Shown here piece by piece: positions 60,749 to 64,000 of a stretch of DNA of 64,000 nucleotides; positions within the stretch are counted from its first letter, which is position 1; each line of letters begins with the position of its first letter. A program made the translations under genes and the position numbers. The stretch lies in NCBI RefSeq assembly GCF_011605345.1, contig NZ_JAAOXM010000007.1, forward strand, positions 62,001 to 126,000, read 5' to 3'. The notes under the pieces were generated by a model. That model had not been told where the DNA came from, did no database searches, and saw only the letters and a program-made list of their open reading frames with translations. The DNA comes from Burkholderia sp. D-99. Its GTDB lineage: Bacteria > Pseudomonadota > Gammaproteobacteria > Burkholderiales > Burkholderiaceae.

Positions 60749-62251
60749 TTACGCCGACGGCTTGCGCGGCATCCCGAACCCGCCGAGCAGCGCGGCGACC
60801 TGGCGCTTCGGCCCCTTCTTTTCAGGCTGCTGAGCAGGCTCCGCATCGTGCTGCTTCGCCTGCGCCGACGGCTCATACGGCTTCAGGAAGAAATCGTCGA
60901 CAGGCGCTTCGTGGCGACGCGGACGGCCACCGCGCTCGGCACCGGCCGACCGATGCGTCGACGCGCCACGATGCTCGTCGCGATCGCGCCGGCTGCCACG
61001 TTCGCCACCGCGCTCGCTTCGCTCACCACGCTCACCCCGCTCTCCGCGGTCACCGCCGCGCTCGTCGTGACGCTGGCGCGCCGGCTTGTCGAGCGCGAGC
61101 GTCTGCACTTCGAGCGGACGCTTGATCAGCTTCTCGATATCGGCGAGTTGCTTGCGCTCGTTCGGGCTGCACAGCGACAGCGCGTCGCCCGTCGCACCCG
61201 CGCGGCCGGTACGGCCGATCCGGTGCACGTAGTCTTCCGCGCTGAACGGCAGGTCGAAGTTGATCACGGCGGGCAGTTCGGCGATGTCGAGGCCGCGCGC
61301 GGCCACGTCGGTCGCGACCAGCGCCTCGATCTCGCCGCGCTTGAACGCGTCGAGCGCCTGCATCCGCTCGAGCTGCGTCTTGTCGCCGTGGATCGCCGAC
61401 GCGACCACGCCGTCGCGCTCGAGATTGCGCGCAAGCCGGCTTGCGCCGATCTTGCTGTTGCAGAACACGATCACCTGCTTGAGCCCGCGATCGCGCAGCA
61501 ACTGCACGACGGCCGCCTGCTTGTCGCCTTCGGCGACGTCGTAGACGATCTGCGTGACGTTCGCGTTGGTCGAGTTGCTGCGCGCGACTTCGATCGTCTG
61601 CGGATTGCGCAGATAGGTCGATGCGAGCTTCTTGATTTCGCCCGAGAACGTGGCTGAAAACAGCAGCGTCTGACGTTCCTTCGGCAGCAGGTTCAGGATG
61701 CGCTGCAGATCGGGCAGGAAGCCCATGTCGAGCATCCGGTCGGCTTCGTCGAGCACGAGGATCTGCACCTGGCCGAGGTTCGCGGTCTTCTGTTGCACGT
61801 GGTCGAGCAGGCGGCCCGGCGTCGCGATCAGGATCTCGACGCCGCGGCGCAACTCTGCCGACTGCGGATTCATGTCGACGCCGCCGAACACGACCGCGCT
61901 GCGCAGCGGCGTGTGCTTCGCATATGCGTGCACGTTCGCGGCGACCTGGTCGGCGAGTTCGCGGGTCGGCGTGAGGATCAGCGCACGAACCGGGTGGCGC
62001 GCGGGTGACGCGCTCGTGTTGGCTTGCGGCAGCAGGCGCTGGATGATCGGCAGCGAGAAGCTCGCGGTCTTGCCGGTACCCGTTTGCGCGGCGCCCATGA
62101 CGTCGCGGCCGGCGAGCACGACCGGAATGGCCTGCGCCTGGATCGGCGTCGGCGTCGTATAGCCCTGCTCCGCAATGGCTTTCAGGATATCGGCGGCAAG
62201 GCCGAATTGGTCGAAGGTTGCGTCGACGGGCTTGGCGACAGAATCGGACAT
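60749..62251 (-). CDS. rhlE: DEAD-box RNA helicase, RhlE type
   Basis: A 500-residue ATP-dependent RNA helicase. Motifs: TPTPIQAQAIPVVLAGRDVM (Q and motif preceding I), AQTGTGKT (I), VLDEADRMLD (II), SATFSGEIKKL (III), ATDVAARGLDIAELPAVINF (V) and HRIGRTGRAG (VI). The long Arg/Asp/Gly-rich C-terminal tail (about residues 390-450) is disordered and likely binds RNA. Such helicases act in ribosome assembly and RNA decay. MSDSVAKPVDATFDQFGL is the family-like start. Confidence 0.93.
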   Translation of the reverse strand: MSDSVAKPVDATFDQFGLAADILKAIAEQGYTTPTPIQAQAIPVVLAGRDVMGAAQTGTGKTASFSLPIIQRLLPQANTSASPARHPVRALILTPTRELADQVAANVHAYAKHTPLRSAVVFGGVDMNPQSAELRRGVEILIATPGRLLDHVQQKTANLGQVQILVLDEADRMLDMGFLPDLQRILNLLPKERQTLLFSATFSGEIKKLASTYLRNPQTIEVARSNSTNANVTQIVYDVAEGDKQAAVVQLLRDRGLKQVIVFCNSKIGASRLARNLERDGVVASAIHGDKTQLERMQALDAFKRGEIEALVATDVAARGLDIAELPAVINFDLPFSAEDYVHRIGRTGRAGATGDALSLCSPNERKQLADIEKLIKRPLEVQTLALDKPARQRHDERGGDRGERGERGERSERGGERGSRRDRDEHRGASTHRSAGAERGGRPRRHEAPVDDFFLKPYEPSAQAKQHDAEPAQQPEKKGPKRQVAALLGGFGMPRKPSA

Positions 62252-62713
62252 GGTGGCGTTTCGCTCAAAAGGCGCGGCGGGGACATCGTGCGTCAGGCCA
62301 GCCGGGCCTGCGCTCATCACAATTCGGAAATAGACGGAGCCGCGGCGCGCCGCGCGGCGCCGCTCTGGCGCTTGGGACCGGTTCAATACGAACGCTGGAC
62401 GCCAGGCCGTGCGGACTCCGTTCGGCGCGAATGCCGGCGGAAAGGGGCGTATTGTAGCACTGCGCGGCCATCTGTCCGTGACAACGCCGCGAACGGCCGC
62501 AACGGCAGTTGGCGCAGCGGGGCCCAGGCAGGTCCCGCGCGGTCGACGGAGGCCCGATCGGGCTATCCCGATCGGCCGGCGGGCAGCTTAAAGGGTCCGA
62601 TCCCGGATCGTCTTGTCCGATCGCGCGCCGCCAGCCAGCGTGCCAGGCAGTGAGGCCCAAGAGCCGGCCGCCGGCCGGCACCGGCCGGCACGATCCTCGT
62701 TCCCGCCAGGCGC

Positions 62714-63094
62714 TCAGCCCTTCTTCTTTTTCTTCTCGACCTGTACGCAGTCGCCCAGCAGCGGCGGCGAATTCTGGTCGGCGATCTCGTCGCGCAGCGT
62801 CGCTTCCTTGCCCTTCGTCCACCACGTATAGCGGCCAGCCTGGTAGCGCGCGCCCGACGCCGACACGGTGTCGACGAACAGCATCTGCTTCCCGTTGACC
62901 GGTACGAGCGCGAAGCTCTGGCCGTTGCCCGCGAGCCAGTACGACACGCGCACGGGCTGCTTCTGGTTCGCGCACTGGTAGACGGTGAACTGGCGCGAAT
63001 CGGCGTCGATCTCTTCGACGGTCAGCTGCGCGGCATGCGCGACAGAAACGGCGGTGCCGGCGAGCGCGAGCGCGGCGAGGGTTTGACGAATCAT
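62714..63094 (-). CDS. MliC family lysozyme inhibitor-like periplasmic protein
   Basis: A 126-residue protein with a signal peptide (LAALALAGTAVSVAHAAQ). The domain reads YQCANQKQPVRVSYWLAGNG, FVDTVSASGARYQAGRYTWW and a late Cys (LLGDCVQ), matching MliC/PliC inhibitors of c-type lysozyme, which use a conserved Ser-containing loop. The C-terminus is a KKKKK-rich tail. Likely defends against host or predator lysozyme. Confidence 0.82.
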   Translation of the reverse strand: MIRQTLAALALAGTAVSVAHAAQLTVEEIDADSRQFTVYQCANQKQPVRVSYWLAGNGQSFALVPVNGKQMLFVDTVSASGARYQAGRYTWWTKGKEATLRDEIADQNSPPLLGDCVQVEKKKKKG

Positions 63095-63174
63095 GCAGGT
63101 CCTCTCACGAGACGGGTGGAAACGCGCCCTCGCGGGGCGCGCGGTTATTGTCGGTTTCGCGTCGGGTCGCGCTG

Positions 63175-63360
63175 TCAGGGATCGATGACGTCAGCACACG
63201 CGTCGGTCGGCGCGGCCGCGAGATGGCCGACGAGCGGCACGATCTTGAGCCCGGCCGACGCGACCCGGCACGGCGCGGCCGCGACGCCACAACCCGCGAG
63301 ACTCGCGGCAAGCGCCAGCACGACCCCCAGTTTTCCGATACGCAGCCATCTCGGCGCCAT
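63175..63360 (-). CDS. Small lipoprotein, DUF6726-like
   Basis: A 61-residue protein with a lipobox LAGC (lipidated Cys about residue 24) and the C-terminal APCRVASAGLKIVPLVGHLA, a conserved short Burkholderia envelope lipoprotein pattern. AAGGAGAGGG precedes the start. Function unknown. Confidence 0.8.
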   Translation of the reverse strand: MAPRWLRIGKLGVVLALAASLAGCGVAAAPCRVASAGLKIVPLVGHLAAAPTDACADVIDP

Positions 63361-63378
63361 CGCCCTCTCCTTGTTCCG

Positions 63379-64000
63379 TCAACGGGCCGACACGGGCCGG
63401 ACGGCCGCGGCGGCGCGCTTCGCGCGTTCGCGGGCTTCGTCGACGGTCGCGCCGGTGGCCAGCGCGACGCCCATGCGCCGCTTCGCAAAACTTTCCGGTT
63501 TGCCGAACAGGCGCAGGTCGGCGCCCGGCACCGCGAGCGCGTCGCGCACGCCTTCGAACGCGATGCCGCGCTCGTCGAGCCCGCCGTAGATCACGGCCGA
63601 CGCGGCCGGCGTACCGAGCGCCGGATCGACCGGCAGCCCGAGAATCGCACGCGCGTGCAGCTCGAATTCCGACTGGCGTTGCGACGCGAGCGTGACGAGG
63701 CCCGTATCGTGCGGCCGCGGGCTCACCTCGGAGAACCACACGTCGTCGCCGCGCACGAACAGCTCGACGCCGAACATCCCGCGCCCGCCGAGCGCCTCGG
63801 TGACCTTGTGCGCGATCTCGCGCGACTTCTCGAGCGCCGCTGCGCTCATCGGCTGCGGCTGCCACGACTCGACGTAGTCGCCCGCGACCTGCACGTGGCC
63901 GACCGGCTCGCAGAAGTAGGTACGCGTGGCGTTCGTCGCCGGATCGATCGCGCGCACGGTGAGCTGCGTGATCTCGTAGTCGAAATCGACGAAGCCTTCG
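63379..64000 (-). CDS. purT: Formate-dependent phosphoribosylglycinamide formyltransferase, C-terminal part
   Basis: The frame enters from the right edge; about 206 C-terminal residues are present. ATP-grasp motifs FGVELFVRGDDVWFSEVSPR, HDTGLVTLASQRQSEFELHA and AILGLPVD are diagnostic of PurT, which formylates GAR with formate and ATP in purine synthesis. The N-terminal half lies outside the window. Confidence 0.94.
   Translation of the reverse strand, partial: EGFVDFDYEITQLTVRAIDPATNATRTYFCEPVGHVQVAGDYVESWQPQPMSAAALEKSREIAHKVTEALGGRGMFGVELFVRGDDVWFSEVSPRPHDTGLVTLASQRQSEFELHARAILGLPVDPALGTPAASAVIYGGLDERGIAFEGVRDALAVPGADLRLFGKPESFAKRRMGVALATGATVDEARERAKRAAAAVRPVSAR

Overview
The window is GC-rich chromosomal DNA from a Burkholderia-type betaproteobacterium, most likely the main chromosome of a Burkholderia cepacia complex or related strain. 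The evidence is high-GC codon use, the conserved run purD-hemF-nadD-rsfS-rlmH-maf-rng-yggL, the kdpFABCDE order, an LPS-core/O-antigen ligase cluster next to msbA, and dnaE followed by trhO, gluQRS and an rhlE-type helicase. This is inferred from gene content and order; no database search was run.

Region by region. Positions 1-2.3 kb hold the N-terminal end of an FtsX-like permease, a DUF4126 membrane protein, the guanidinium exporter gene gdx/sugE with a visible guanidine-II (mini-ykkC) riboswitch, and a small DUF333 secreted protein. Positions 2.4-10.9 kb, all on the minus strand, carry the potassium-scavenging kdp cluster in the order small ORF-kdpF-kdpA-kdpB-kdpC-kdpD-kdpE. Positions 11-13.5 kb carry a quinone oxidoreductase, methylglyoxal synthase and an atypical SDR. 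Positions 13.6-21.5 kb (plus strand) carry upp, a YebC/PmpR regulator, purD, hemF, nadD, rsfS, rlmH, maf and rng.

A 19.7-kb genomic island (about 21.5-41.2 kb) is inserted at the 3' end of rng and separates it from yggL. Its boundaries are an exact 13-bp repeat, and the island supplies a synonymous replacement for the last rng codons. Near-identical doubled 25-bp repeats, probably integrase arm sites, lie just inside both ends. The left part runs in one direction: a P4-type integrase, an AlpA-like regulator behind a palindromic operator, a PC4/p15 protein, an XRE-like protein, a chain of very small overlapping genes, a RepA-like AAA ATPase, a TubC-N-domain protein, an SSB, a coiled-coil protein, a tail-fibre protein and a tape-measure/tail-lysozyme protein. 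No capsid, portal or large terminase gene was seen. The right part is a mosaic: a second integrase, an ORF with an 11-C tract, a frameshifted terminase-small-subunit-like gene with GTTACC repeats, an initiator tRNA, a PrtN-type activator, a Cas2-like/SinR protein with a YjzC-like neighbour, a third integrase lacking an arm domain, a Fic protein with a small partner gene, and a 14-bp inverted repeat made of two DnaA boxes.

Positions 41.3-46.5 kb return to host genes: yggL, a collagen-like low-complexity lipoprotein, a double PRC-barrel lipoprotein overlapping an MFS transporter, and a FUSC-like protein. Positions 46.5-54.7 kb carry an RcnB-like protein and the envelope cluster msbA (TTG start), two family-2 glycosyltransferases, an O-antigen ligase and two family-9 glycosyltransferases. 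Positions 55-64 kb carry dnaE, trhO, gluQRS, rhlE, a MliC-like lysozyme inhibitor, a small lipoprotein and the C-terminal part of purT.
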